A stretch of DNA of 64,000 bases from Olsenella sp. kh2p3. GTDB taxonomy: Bacteria > Actinomycetota > Coriobacteriia > Coriobacteriales > Atopobiaceae. The notes beneath the pieces are model-generated. The model ran no database searches and was not told where the DNA came from. It saw nothing but the letters and a program-made list of their open reading frames with translations. Of the stretch, positions 8,517 through 16,090 are shown in pieces; within the stretch, counting starts at the first letter, position 1; each line of letters starts with the position of its first letter. The stretch covers positions 434,001 to 498,000 of the forward strand of contig FPKD01000001.1 of assembly GCA_900119625.1 (NCBI GenBank), given 5' to 3'. Position numbers and translations under genes: made by a program.

Positions 8517-9725
8517 CTACGGCTTGATGATGTTCTTACCGGACGCCTTGTCAAAGAAGTGGACAGCGTTCGGCTCGAACTTGAAGGAGATGGGTGCGCC
8601 GTCGGCGAAGGACCTGCCCAGGGCGCCGTCGAAGTCGATGGTGGGGATGACAAGGACGAAGTCATAGCCCTCGACGCTCGCGTGCACGTGGACCGTCGAG
8701 CCCATGAGCTCGGAGACGTCGATGGTGCCGGAGATTGCGCCCGGCTCGTCCGCGTTGGCAAGCTGGATCTGCTCGGGGCGCACGCCTGCGGTGACGTCAA
8801 GCGAGGTGACACCGGCAGCTTCGAGGTCCTTGCCCGTCTCGGGAGAGATGGCAATCTTGGAGTCGAGCGCGTTGAGCACGTAGCCCGAGGCGGTCTTCTC
8901 GAGGTGGCCATCGAAGAAGTTCATCTGCGGCACGCCGATGAAGCCGGCCACGAAGAGGTTGGCGGGCTCGTTGAAGACCTCCTGCGGGGTGCCCACCTGC
9001 TGCACCACGCCGTCCTTCATGATCACGATGCGGTCACCAAGGGTCATGGCCTCGGTCTGGTCGTGCGTGACGTAGACGAAGGTGGCGTTGATGCGCTTGC
9101 GGAGCTTGATGATCTCGGCGCGCATCTGGTTGCGGAGCTTGGCGTCCAGGTTGGAGAGGGGCTCGTCCATGAGGAGCACCTTGGGGTCACGCACGATGGC
9201 GCGGCCGATGGCGACACGCTGGCGCTGGCCACCGGAGAGGGCTTTGGGCTTACGGTCAAGGTACTGGGTGATGCCCAGGGTCTCTGCCGCCTGGCGGACC
9301 TTCTGGTCGATCTGGTCCTCGGGGACCTTGCGGAGCTTCAGCGGGAAGGCCATATTGTCGTACACAGTCATGTGAGGATACAGGGCGTAGCTCTGGAAGA
9401 CCATGGCAATGTCGCGGTCCTTGGGGGCCACCTCGTTCATGACCTTGCCGTCGATGGCGAGCTCGCCGCCGGAGATGCTCTCGAGGCCGGCGATCATGCG
9501 CAGCGTCGTGGACTTGCCGCAGCCGGAGGGGCCAACGAGGACGACAAACTCGCGGTCTGCGATGTCGAGGTTGAAGTCCTCGACCGCCACGACGCCTTCG
9601 TCGGTGACCTTGAGGTTGCTCTTTTTCTTCTCGGGCTCCGCGGCCTTCTTGCCAAGGCGGTGCTTCTTGGTCTTCTCGATGTTCGGATAGATCTTCGTGA
9701 TGTGCTTCAGGCTGACTTCTGCCAT
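8517..9725 (-). CDS. msmX: Sugar ABC transporter ATPase (MsmX/UgpC family)
   Basis: Energises carbohydrate import at the inner face of the membrane. The 402-residue protein has Walker A GPSGCGKS, the Q-loop FQSYALYPHMTVYDN, signature LSGGQRQRVAIGRA, Walker B VLLMDEPLSNLDAKL and switch His in THDQTEA. A C-terminal TOBE-like regulatory region begins at about residue 260. Odd is a charged insertion of roughly 25 residues (KTKKHRLGKKAAEPEKKKS onward) between the first strand ITKIYP and VVAVEDF, absent from standard MsmX. It ends the operon solute-binding protein, permease, permease, ATPase. An intergenic hairpin upstream separates it from the permease genes. In Gram-positives such ATPases often serve several sugar importers. 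Confidence 0.92.
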   Translation of the reverse strand: MAEVSLKHITKIYPNIEKTKKHRLGKKAAEPEKKKSNLKVTDEGVVAVEDFNLDIADREFVVLVGPSGCGKSTTLRMIAGLESISGGELAIDGKVMNEVAPKDRDIAMVFQSYALYPHMTVYDNMAFPLKLRKVPEDQIDQKVRQAAETLGITQYLDRKPKALSGGQRQRVAIGRAIVRDPKVLLMDEPLSNLDAKLRNQMRAEIIKLRKRINATFVYVTHDQTEAMTLGDRIVIMKDGVVQQVGTPQEVFNEPANLFVAGFIGVPQMNFFDGHLEKTASGYVLNALDSKIAISPETGKDLEAAGVTSLDVTAGVRPEQIQLANADEPGAISGTIDVSELMGSTVHVHASVEGYDFVLVIPTIDFDGALGRSFADGAPISFKFEPNAVHFFDKASGKNIIKP

Positions 9726-9803
9726 GGTTCTCGGATTCCTTCCATTGGTTGCAGCCGGGGCCCGCGCCCCCGTGGTGAGCTGCGTGTCTTCGAGGAGGTC
9801 CCC

Positions 9804-9832
9804 CTCCGCGGGACCGGGGAGGCCCCGCGGAG
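9804..9832. other. Intergenic hairpin before the ATPase gene
   Basis: Arms CTCCGCGGG and CCCGCGGAG enclose an eleven-base loop in the 153-bp gap between the second permease gene and the ATPase gene. There is no T-run after it on the minus strand, so an mRNA-processing or stability element is more likely than a terminator. Confidence 0.45.
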
Positions 9833-9878
9833 AGAGTGGGAAAGAGGGGACGAACTCAGACGAGCCTGGGTCTTTGGC

Positions 9879-10742
9879 CTAGCCCTTGACGGCGCCGGCC
9901 GCAACGCCCTTGATGATGTACTTCTGGCAGGAGAGGTAGAAGACGATGACGGGGATGATGGCCATGAGGATGATTGCCATGGTCGCACCGAGGTCGACCG
10001 TTCCATAGCTGCCCTTGAGGTACTGGATCTGAATGGGGATCGTGCGGTACTGGTTGATGTCCAGGACCAGGTACGGCAGGAGGTAGTCGTTCCAGACCCA
10101 CATGATCTCGAGGATGCCGACGGAGATGAGCGTGGGCTTGAGCATGGGGAGCACCACCAGGAAGAAGGTGCGCACCGGGCCGCAGCCGTCGATTGCGGCG
10201 GCCTCCTCGATCTCCAGCGGGATTGACTTCACGAAGCCGACGAACATGAAGATGGCGAGGCCGGCACCAAAGCCAAGGTAGACGATGGGAATGGTGAACG
10301 GGGTGTTGAGCTTCAGGGTGTCAGCCGTCTTGGAGAGCGTGAACATGACCATCTGGAAGGGCACGACCATCGAGAAGATGCAGAGCGTGTAGATGACCTT
10401 GCAGAACTTGGAGTTCACGCGGGCGATGTACCACGCCGCCATCGAGCAGCAGATGAGGATCAGCGCCGTGGAGAGCACGGTGATGAGGGCGCTGTAGCCA
10501 AACGCGCTCCAGAACGGGTAGTTGCCGAAGGTCATGCCGGTGATGAAGTTGGACCACCCGGCGAAGCTCTCCTCGGTGGGGAGGGCGAAGGTCTCGGTCT
10601 TGACGAAGGTGTTCAGCTTGAAGGAGTTGACCGCCACGCACACGACCGGCAGGACCCAGACGATGCAGATGATGGTGAAGACGATGGTCAGGATCTTCTT
10701 GTGACGCGCCTCGGATGCGAGCGCCTGTGGCTGGTTTGCCAT
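9879..10742 (-). CDS. Sugar ABC transporter permease (MalG-like)
   Basis: One of two membrane subunits of the carbohydrate importer. The 287-residue protein has six hydrophobic segments, the first at about residues 17-40, and the EAA loop EIEEAAAIDGCGPVRTFFLV at about 195-214 that docks on the ATPase. MalG-type permeases end with a short tail such as the one here (KYIIKGVAAGAVKG). Its ATG overlaps the stop codon of the upstream permease by one base (TAATG), so translation is coupled. Substrate is probably maltodextrin, judged from malQ and glgP downstream; the sequence alone does not settle this. Confidence 0.92.
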   Translation of the reverse strand: MANQPQALASEARHKKILTIVFTIICIVWVLPVVCVAVNSFKLNTFVKTETFALPTEESFAGWSNFITGMTFGNYPFWSAFGYSALITVLSTALILICCSMAAWYIARVNSKFCKVIYTLCIFSMVVPFQMVMFTLSKTADTLKLNTPFTIPIVYLGFGAGLAIFMFVGFVKSIPLEIEEAAAIDGCGPVRTFFLVVLPMLKPTLISVGILEIMWVWNDYLLPYLVLDINQYRTIPIQIQYLKGSYGTVDLGATMAIILMAIIPVIVFYLSCQKYIIKGVAAGAVKG

Positions 10743-11644
10743 TACTGCTGCACCTCCCTCTTACGGGTGTACGAGAGCTGCGCGAGTCCCATGGCAGCGA
10801 CAAGGACGAAGAATATGACTGCCTTCGCCTGGGCGACGCCTCGCGACGCGCCGGTACCCGAGTAGAACGTGTTGTAGATGTTCAGGGCCATCATCTCGGT
10901 CGTGTTGATGGTCTTGCCGTCGGCGAGCTGCTCGTACGGCAGGCCGCCAGTAAGCGCGAGGTTCTGGTCGAAGAGCTTGAAGCCGTTGGTGAGCGAGAGG
11001 AACGTGCAGATCGTGATCGAGGGCATCACGTTGGGGATGATCACCTTGAAGAGGGTCTGCGCCTTGGTCGCGCCGTCGATCTTGGCGGCCTCGATCATGT
11101 CCTCGGGGACAGCCTGGATGCCGGCGATGTAGATGATCATCATGTAGCCGATCTGCTGCCAGCACATGAGGATGATCAGGCCCCAGAAGCCGTACTTGGT
11201 CTCGAGGACCACCGAGGTGCCGTACTGCTGGAGGATGCCGTCGAAGATCATCGACCAGATGTAGCCGAGGACGATGCCGCCGATCAGGTTTGGCGCGAAG
11301 AAGATCGTGCGGAAGATGTTCGAGCCCTTGATGCCCTGCGTGAGCGCGTAGGCCACGGCAAACGCGATCACGTTGATGAGGACGAGGCACACGATGGCGG
11401 TCAGTGCCGTGTACCAGAAGGAGTGCTGGAAGGACTCGTCCGCGAAGGCGGAGGCATAGTTGGAAAGGCCAATGAACTTAGCGCTCGAAATGGTCTTGAA
11501 TTTGCAGAAGGAAAGGTAGATGCCCTGGATGAACGGCCAAACGAAGCCGATGGTGAAGGCGGCCGTCACGGGCAGGAGGAAGAGCCACCAGAAGTGTCTC
11601 GTTGACTTTATCTGGGAGCTCTGCTTGATGGCTTTGCTTTTCAT
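10742..11644 (-). CDS. Sugar ABC transporter permease (MalF-like)
   Basis: The partner membrane subunit: 300 residues with six predicted helices, the first at about 19-41 (WWLFLLPVTAAFTIGFVWPF). The EAA loop is MIEAAKIDGATKAQTLFKV at about residues 188-206. It lacks the long periplasmic loop and extra helices of E. coli MalF, as is normal for Gram-positive members. It follows the solute-binding protein gene after an 88-bp gap containing a strong hairpin, an arrangement that usually lets the binding protein be made in excess. Confidence 0.92.
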   Translation of the reverse strand: MKSKAIKQSSQIKSTRHFWWLFLLPVTAAFTIGFVWPFIQGIYLSFCKFKTISSAKFIGLSNYASAFADESFQHSFWYTALTAIVCLVLINVIAFAVAYALTQGIKGSNIFRTIFFAPNLIGGIVLGYIWSMIFDGILQQYGTSVVLETKYGFWGLIILMCWQQIGYMMIIYIAGIQAVPEDMIEAAKIDGATKAQTLFKVIIPNVMPSITICTFLSLTNGFKLFDQNLALTGGLPYEQLADGKTINTTEMMALNIYNTFYSGTGASRGVAQAKAVIFFVLVAAMGLAQLSYTRKREVQQ

Positions 11645-11673
11645 GCTTTTCCACTCCCGCGTGAGAAAAGAAC

Positions 11674-11706
11674 GGGGGCCAGGCGCCGTATGAACGCCCG
11701 GCCCCC
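11674..11706 (-). terminator. Hairpin between binding-protein and permease genes
   Basis: Arms GGGGGCCAGGCG and CGCCCGGCCCCC (one G-U pair on the minus transcript) with a nine-base loop. No long T-run follows. Such hairpins commonly protect or partly terminate the binding-protein mRNA. Confidence 0.6.
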
Positions 11707-11732
11707 AAATGCCAGTCAGAGGTCAGATGGAA

Positions 11733-13073
11733 CTAGGCGTTCTCGACCTTGTAGTTCTGAGCCCAGCCGTCGACGAATGCGGTCTTGAAGGTATCCCAGT
11801 TGGCGTCGGACTGATCCGCCGTGTAGGCGTTGAGCGCGGACACCAGGCCCTTGCGGTACTGGTCAACGTTGGGCTGGTAGTTGGTAGCCCAGTCCATGGT
11901 GTAGTTGCCAGCCTTGGAGAGCTCCTCGGCCTTGTTGAGGTAGCCGTTGTCGCCCTTGGCAGCGTCGGTGTAGGGAAGGACGCCAAGCTGAGCGACCATT
12001 TCCTTGGAGGCCTCGGGGTCGGTGACGAGCCAGAGCCAGAAGTCCATGGTGGCCTTCTTGTCCTCATCGGAGGCAGCGTCGTTGATGGCGAGGCGGTTCT
12101 CGGTACCGCTGTTGAGACCGGCCTTCTCCTCGCCGGACACGCCGCAGTAGTACGGAATCATCGTGGTGTTCTTCTGGGCAGCCGCGATGGTGGCGTAGTC
12201 CCAGGAGCCAGTGAAGAAGAATGCGGCCTTGCCGGAGGTGAACTCGGTCGCAGGATCGTGACCGCCGGTAGAGAGGGTCGTGGGGTCCTCGGCGGAGTTG
12301 TTGATGGCCAGGTCGAAGATCTTCTTGTAGTTGGGGAGGTAGGTGCCCTTGATGGTGGCGGGAGTGGCGTCCCAGCCGCCGTCGTCCTTCTCCTCGTAGT
12401 AGTACTCGAGGTTGGCAAGGTGGCCGGTCACGCGCCAAGACGAGGAATCGTCGAGGTCGGTTGCGGCGAAGGCGTCGAAGCCCAGCGTGGCGGCATTCTT
12501 GTGGATGTCCTCGACGACGGTCTTCAGGGAGTCGAAGTCCTTGATGTCGTCGACGCTGTGGCCGGCCTTCTCGACCAGGTCGGCGTTCACGACGATGCCG
12601 TAGGTCTCGTAGCAGAGGCCGGCGCAGACCAGACGGCCGTCGGAGTCCTTGTAGGTGTAGTCGGTGGTGGAGAGGGCCTTCTCGATGTCGGTGCCGGAGA
12701 GGTCCATGGCGTTGGAGCCCCACTCCTTGACGCCGGCGGTGGTGCCGATGTTGAAGAGCGTGGGGGCGTCGGTCTTGTCCATCTCGGAGGTCAGGGTCTG
12801 CTCATAGGTGCCGGACGCGGCGGTCTGGACCTTGACCTTGACGTTGGGGTACTTCTCCATGTAGCTCTTGGCGAGCTTCTGGGCAGTCTCGTCAAGCTCG
12901 GGCTTGAAGTTGAGCCAGTAGACGTTCCCGGAGCGGTCGTCGCTGTTGGAGCTGCTGGTGCTAGAAGAGCTGGAGCTGTCGGAGCTGGAGCTGCCACCGC
13001 AGCCAGCGAGGCCAAGGACCGCCGCCGACGCCGCACCGAGCGTGATAAACTGCTTCCTCGAAATGTTCCCCAT
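11733..13073 (-). CDS. Sugar-binding lipoprotein of the ABC importer
   Basis: Captures the sugar outside the membrane and delivers it to the permeases. The 446-residue protein has a lipoprotein signal ending LGLAGC with the lipid-carrying Cys at residue 25, then a Ser-rich linker (to about residue 45) and a family 1 solute-binding fold. The linker reaches the mature domain at VYWLNFKPELDE; later FTGSWDY and TENRLAINDAASDEDKKATMDFWLWL are typical of this family. The N-terminus ISRKQFITLG resembles a Tat motif with Arg-Lys in place of twin Arg, so export route is uncertain. GGGAGGATCACG precedes the ATG. It is first in the operon, divergent from a GntR regulator. Confidence 0.93.
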   Translation of the reverse strand: MGNISRKQFITLGAASAAVLGLAGCGGSSSSDSSSSSSTSSSNSDDRSGNVYWLNFKPELDETAQKLAKSYMEKYPNVKVKVQTAASGTYEQTLTSEMDKTDAPTLFNIGTTAGVKEWGSNAMDLSGTDIEKALSTTDYTYKDSDGRLVCAGLCYETYGIVVNADLVEKAGHSVDDIKDFDSLKTVVEDIHKNAATLGFDAFAATDLDDSSSWRVTGHLANLEYYYEEKDDGGWDATPATIKGTYLPNYKKIFDLAINNSAEDPTTLSTGGHDPATEFTSGKAAFFFTGSWDYATIAAAQKNTTMIPYYCGVSGEEKAGLNSGTENRLAINDAASDEDKKATMDFWLWLVTDPEASKEMVAQLGVLPYTDAAKGDNGYLNKAEELSKAGNYTMDWATNYQPNVDQYRKGLVSALNAYTADQSDANWDTFKTAFVDGWAQNYKVENA

Positions 13074-13200
13074 CGTGATCCTCCCGTTGCTTCCTGTCTG
13101 AACGACGCCTTCCGTCGTCCTTGCCCTATCACGGAGCCGCTACGCGGGCTTTCCCGGGTAATGCCCCGTCTCTTGGTTACGACAATAACCTTGCGCGTCT

Positions 13201-13214
13201 CTTGTTCAAACAAG
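13201..13214. promoter_or_regulatory. Candidate operator in the divergent sugar-operon/regulator region
   Basis: A perfect 14-bp palindrome, CTTGTTCAAACAAG. On the minus strand it overlaps a possible -35 box TTGAAC that is followed 16 bases later by TATTGT, which would drive the binding-protein operon. UTRA-type GntR regulators bind similar TTGT-ACAA palindromes. The remainder of the 352-bp gap (13074-13425) holds another short palindrome and no gene. Confidence 0.45.
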
Positions 13215-13254
13215 TATCGACTGAGCGGTACCTTATTCGTGGTGAACGGTAGGC

Positions 13255-13269
13255 ACGAGTAATGCTCGT
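13255..13269. promoter_or_regulatory. Second candidate operator
   Basis: ACGAGTAATGCTCGT: five-base arms around TAATG. It lies 41 bases from the CTTGTTCAAACAAG palindrome, in the region shared by the divergent sugar operon and the GntR gene. Whether the regulator binds either site is unknown. Confidence 0.3.
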
Positions 13270-13425
13270 TTTACTGTTTACGCAGGTACATAGGCTGTGC
13301 TTTCTTAACGGTCACCGGTTACTCGTCCAAACGGCTTTCAGGAGTTCTAGGATATCTGGTACCACACATGTTCCGCACCTGTCGTCCCTTCAAGGTCCGA
13401 CGGTCCGCAAGCTAGGAGAGACCAC

Positions 13426-14145
13426 ATGCCTAAGGCGATCTTTGAGGGCATCTACCGCGACCTCAAGGGAAAGATCCAGGAAGGAACCTACTCCTACCAG
13501 GAGCTTCTTCCCTCCGAGGGAGAACTCACGGCGGAGTACGGATGCTCGCGCAACACCCTCAGGCGCGCGGTCTCCATGCTGGCTGACGATGCCTACGTGC
13601 AGCCGATGCACGGCCGGGGGGTGCGGGTCATCTGGCAGCGAGAGGCACACAGCGCCCAGGGCTCGCTCGAGGGCGTCGAGTCCTTTGGCGAGTATGCACG
13701 GAGAAACGGCCTGGTTCCCGGCACACACGTCAAGTCGTTTGAACGCGTTACCTGCGGCGCCGGGCTCGCGCGTCGTACGGGCTTCGCCGAGGGCGTCGAG
13801 CTGGTGCGCGTGGTGCGCGTGCGCACGCTGGACGACGTCGCACGCCAAGTCGATCACGACTATTTCCTGGCCTCCGCGGTTCCTGGCCTCACTGCCGAGC
13901 AGGCGGAGAAGTCCGTCTACAGCTATCTCGAGAATGACCTAGGGATGCGCATCCTCACGAGCCGTCGCCGCATCACGGTGCAGCTTGCGACCGACGAGGA
14001 CTGCAGCTACATGGACCTTGGCCCCTACAACTGCGTGGCGGTGGTCGAGAGCCAGTCCTACAACTCCGACGGGGTGATGTTCGAGTACACGCAGGTGCGG
14101 CACCACCCGGAGCTCTTCTGCTTCACCACTGTGTCGAGAAGGTAG
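13426..14145 (+). CDS. GntR/HutC-family transcriptional regulator with UTRA domain
   Basis: A 239-residue regulator. Residues 1-70 form a winged helix (IYRDLKGKIQEGTYSYQELL, LPSEGELTAEYGCSRNTLRRA, QPMHGRGVRVIW); residues about 90-237 form a UTRA ligand-binding domain (SFGEYARRNGLVPGTHVKSF ... VQLATDEDCSYMDLGP ... VFEYTQVRHHPE-like end). The layout resembles TreR, which senses a sugar phosphate. It is divergent from the sugar ABC operon, so it probably represses that operon until the substrate or a derivative binds. GGAGAGACCAC precedes the ATG. The effector is not evident from the sequence. Confidence 0.88.
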   Translation: MPKAIFEGIYRDLKGKIQEGTYSYQELLPSEGELTAEYGCSRNTLRRAVSMLADDAYVQPMHGRGVRVIWQREAHSAQGSLEGVESFGEYARRNGLVPGTHVKSFERVTCGAGLARRTGFAEGVELVRVVRVRTLDDVARQVDHDYFLASAVPGLTAEQAEKSVYSYLENDLGMRILTSRRRITVQLATDEDCSYMDLGPYNCVAVVESQSYNSDGVMFEYTQVRHHPELFCFTTVSRR

Positions 14146-14300
14146 CTGCCACAAGAGTAGTCGCTGCGAGGCGCGACGATTACGTTGCAGGTCGATACAC
14201 ATTCGTCGCCCGAACGCGTATCGACCAGCGCGGGTCACAGCTTCGGACCCAATTGTGTAGCAGGAGGGGTGCCGGTGCGCAAACGTCGCGACCCTTTTTC

Positions 14301-14381
14301 GGAGAATAGCTCCATTTCTTAAAACTGTTGATCGCGACCTGCGCAAACGCGGAGACGTTTTAAGAAAAGGAGCTATTCTCC
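14301..14381. repeat. Inverted-repeat element, 25-bp arms
   Basis: Arms at 14301-14325 and 14357-14381 are reverse complements with one mismatch in 25 and enclose 31 bases. The sequence begins GGAGAATAGCTCC. Just outside and inside the left arm, the words TGCGCAAACG and CGCGACC each occur twice in swapped order. It sits at the convergent junction of the GntR gene and the YdjM-like gene; no gene lies in 14146-14438. Confidence 0.85.
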
Positions 14382-14438
14382 GCTGCTAGCGCACTGTGCC
14401 ATGGCCGCGTTCGGGCGACCCCAGCGCCAACACGGCCC

Positions 14439-15074
14439 CTACAGCCATCCCGTAAGCAGCGCGGCAACGGCAGCAACGCCCAAGACGAGAAGCGCGCCGT
14501 CCACCACACCCCCAACCTTGCACAACCCCAGCGACTGGCCCTTTGAAACGGGCCAAAAGAGACGCTCAGGCATCTTGTTGAGCAGGTCAATCACAAGATG
14601 CGAGAAGTACCCAACCGTCAGAGCCAGCGCGAGCTCCGGAACTGCCAGGTACGCGCCGCCAAAGAAGAGTGCCGTAGCCACGAGCGAATGCGAGAAGCCC
14701 CTGTGACCCGACGCGCGCCCGCAGGCGAGAATCGCCACAATCACCGCGACGCCCGCAACCTGATACACCCCCGCTGCTCGCACAAACGCAACGGCGCGCG
14801 CCCAAAGATCGGACCCAACAAGCGCATCGGCGCCAAACGATGAGGCAACCACGGCAACAAGAAGCCACCACGCCCTTCTCAGCTGGCGAGAGGCCTCACT
14901 GGTTGAGACGTCGGTATCGGGGAGCAGGCCGCCCGCCGCCCCTGCGGCAAGGCAGGCAAACGTCGACGCATCGCCAGTAATCACCGGCACCCCACCCGTC
15001 AGCGCAAGCGGAATGTATTTCGCCGCCGCAAGCGCGGCAGCCGCTCCAACGGCAATGTGCGTCTTTCCCGTCAT
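14439..15074 (-). CDS. YdjM/DUF457-like membrane-bound metal-dependent hydrolase
   Basis: A 211-residue integral membrane protein with about five hydrophobic segments. Conserved marks are THIAVG at residues 4-9, LLPDTD (about 50-55) and GHRGFSHSL (about 124-132), which are the His/Asp motifs of the YdjM family annotated as inner-membrane metal-dependent hydrolases; in E. coli YdjM is LexA-regulated. A longer frame to 15146 exists, but ATG 15074 gives the standard MTGKTHIAVG start. It shares strand with the HAD gene and lies 22 bases downstream of it, so they are probably cotranscribed. The true substrate of this family is not known. Confidence 0.75.
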   Translation of the reverse strand: MTGKTHIAVGAAAALAAAKYIPLALTGGVPVITGDASTFACLAAGAAGGLLPDTDVSTSEASRQLRRAWWLLVAVVASSFGADALVGSDLWARAVAFVRAAGVYQVAGVAVIVAILACGRASGHRGFSHSLVATALFFGGAYLAVPELALALTVGYFSHLVIDLLNKMPERLFWPVSKGQSLGLCKVGGVVDGALLVLGVAAVAALLTGWL

Positions 15075-15096
15075 TGCGTCACCCGCCCCAACAGGC

Positions 15097-16005
15097 CTAG
15101 ATGAGCCCCAGCTTAGAGAGGGCAGTTGCCACACCGTCGTTCCCAACGGTGCCAGTCACGAATGCAGCCGCAGCCTTCACGTCCGGCGATGCGTTACCCA
15201 TGGCAACCGGAACATCAACCTGTTCAAACAGGCTGAGGTCGTTCTCGGAGTCGCCAAAGCCATACGTGGTTCCCGTATCCCCCAGGTAGTCGAGAATGAC
15301 CCTCACTGCACCGCTCTTGCAGTTCTCGCGCAGACCAACCTCGCTGTTACCCAGCTCCAGCTCCATAATCGAGACGTCCACCACGCCGGCAAGCCGCTCC
15401 ACCACAAGCCTTGCCGCGGGTGTAGGCAGCACAACCTTGTGGGCCCGACCGCCCGGGATGCACTCGAGGGCCTCGGATACGCTCTCGGGTGAGGGTCGGT
15501 GCGTGCCAGCCGTACCTCCGCACACGTCAATGGAGCCGCATGCAGACTCGAGCATCGCGCCCGCGCCCGTCTCGGCAAGCACCTCATCCACACACGACAG
15601 CACCTCGGGAGGCAGAGCAACGTCACGAAGAACCGTATCGCCCACCTTAACGTAAGCGCCGGCGAGGCAGGCCATGCCCGAGAAGGGCAGCGAAGCCATC
15701 TTGGGGTGAATGTCGAGCGGCGAGCGCCCCGTGCAGATGAACGCGCGGTTGCCGGCTTTCACAAAGCGCCTGATGGCATCTGCCACGGCAGGACTGGGGA
15801 CCGGCGAGAGCTTTCGCTCCTCGTCTGCCATCTGTTCCCGGGCAACTGGGTCGGTCCAGCCCAAGGTCCCATCGATGTCGAAAAACGCCGTCACACGCTC
15901 GCCCAAGAAAGCCTTGCCTCTCACCACACGCGGCGCGGTACGGACGGCCTCAACAGCGACACCGCATCTTCGCCGAAACAACTTTTTTCCATGCCATTCA
16001 ACCAC
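15097..16005 (-). CDS. HAD-family (Cof-type) phosphatase
   Basis: A haloacid-dehalogenase hydrolase of the IIB/Cof group, likely acting on sugar phosphates or similar small molecules. The nucleophile motif FFDIDGTL begins at residue 41, motif II Thr is in FICTGRS, and the acidic motif GFGDSENDLSLF is near residue 255; the cap lies between. The start is uncertain: GTG at 16005 has a GGAAG ten bases upstream and a promoter just before it, but typical family members start only a few residues before DIDGT, which would favour GTG at 15894 (265 residues). It lies between the PTS gene and the YdjM-like gene. Confidence 0.82.
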   Translation of the reverse strand: MVEWHGKKLFRRRCGVAVEAVRTAPRVVRGKAFLGERVTAFFDIDGTLGWTDPVAREQMADEERKLSPVPSPAVADAIRRFVKAGNRAFICTGRSPLDIHPKMASLPFSGMACLAGAYVKVGDTVLRDVALPPEVLSCVDEVLAETGAGAMLESACGSIDVCGGTAGTHRPSPESVSEALECIPGGRAHKVVLPTPAARLVVERLAGVVDVSIMELELGNSEVGLRENCKSGAVRVILDYLGDTGTTYGFGDSENDLSLFEQVDVPVAMGNASPDVKAAAAFVTGTVGNDGVATALSKLGLI

Positions 16006-16025
16006 TTGTTCAAACTTCCAACAAG
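16005..16025. promoter_or_regulatory. Inverted repeat sharing CTTGTTCAAAC with the sugar-operon operator
   Basis: CTTGTT and AACAAG enclose nine bases, and the left ten bases (CTTGTTCAAA) are identical to the palindrome at 13201-13214. An overlapping AACTTCC/GGAAGTT inverted repeat lies at 16013-16033. It may be a second site for the same regulator near the HAD gene start. Confidence 0.3.
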
Positions 16026-16052
16026 AGGAAGTTGCTAATGAGTCATGTCAAC

Positions 16053-16080
16053 TATATAAATTGACGCGACCTAATGTCAG
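16053..16080 (-). promoter_or_regulatory. Candidate promoter of the HAD gene
   Basis: On the minus strand CTGACA (16075-16080) and TATATA (16053-16058) are separated by 16 bases. The -10 lies in an AT-rich palindrome with arms GTCAA and TTGAC at 16047-16065. Transcription would begin about 40 bases before the GTG at 16005. Confidence 0.45.
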
Positions 16081-16090
16081 CAATGCAGTC

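Noticed and set aside
8373..10226. 617-codon plus-strand frame opposite the ATPase and permease genes
   Set aside because: Antisense shadow; the minus strand shows well-conserved ABC transporter motifs.
11709..13262. 517-codon plus-strand frame opposite the binding-protein gene
   Set aside because: Low-complexity Val/Gly/Leu product with no motif; antisense to a clear lipoprotein gene.
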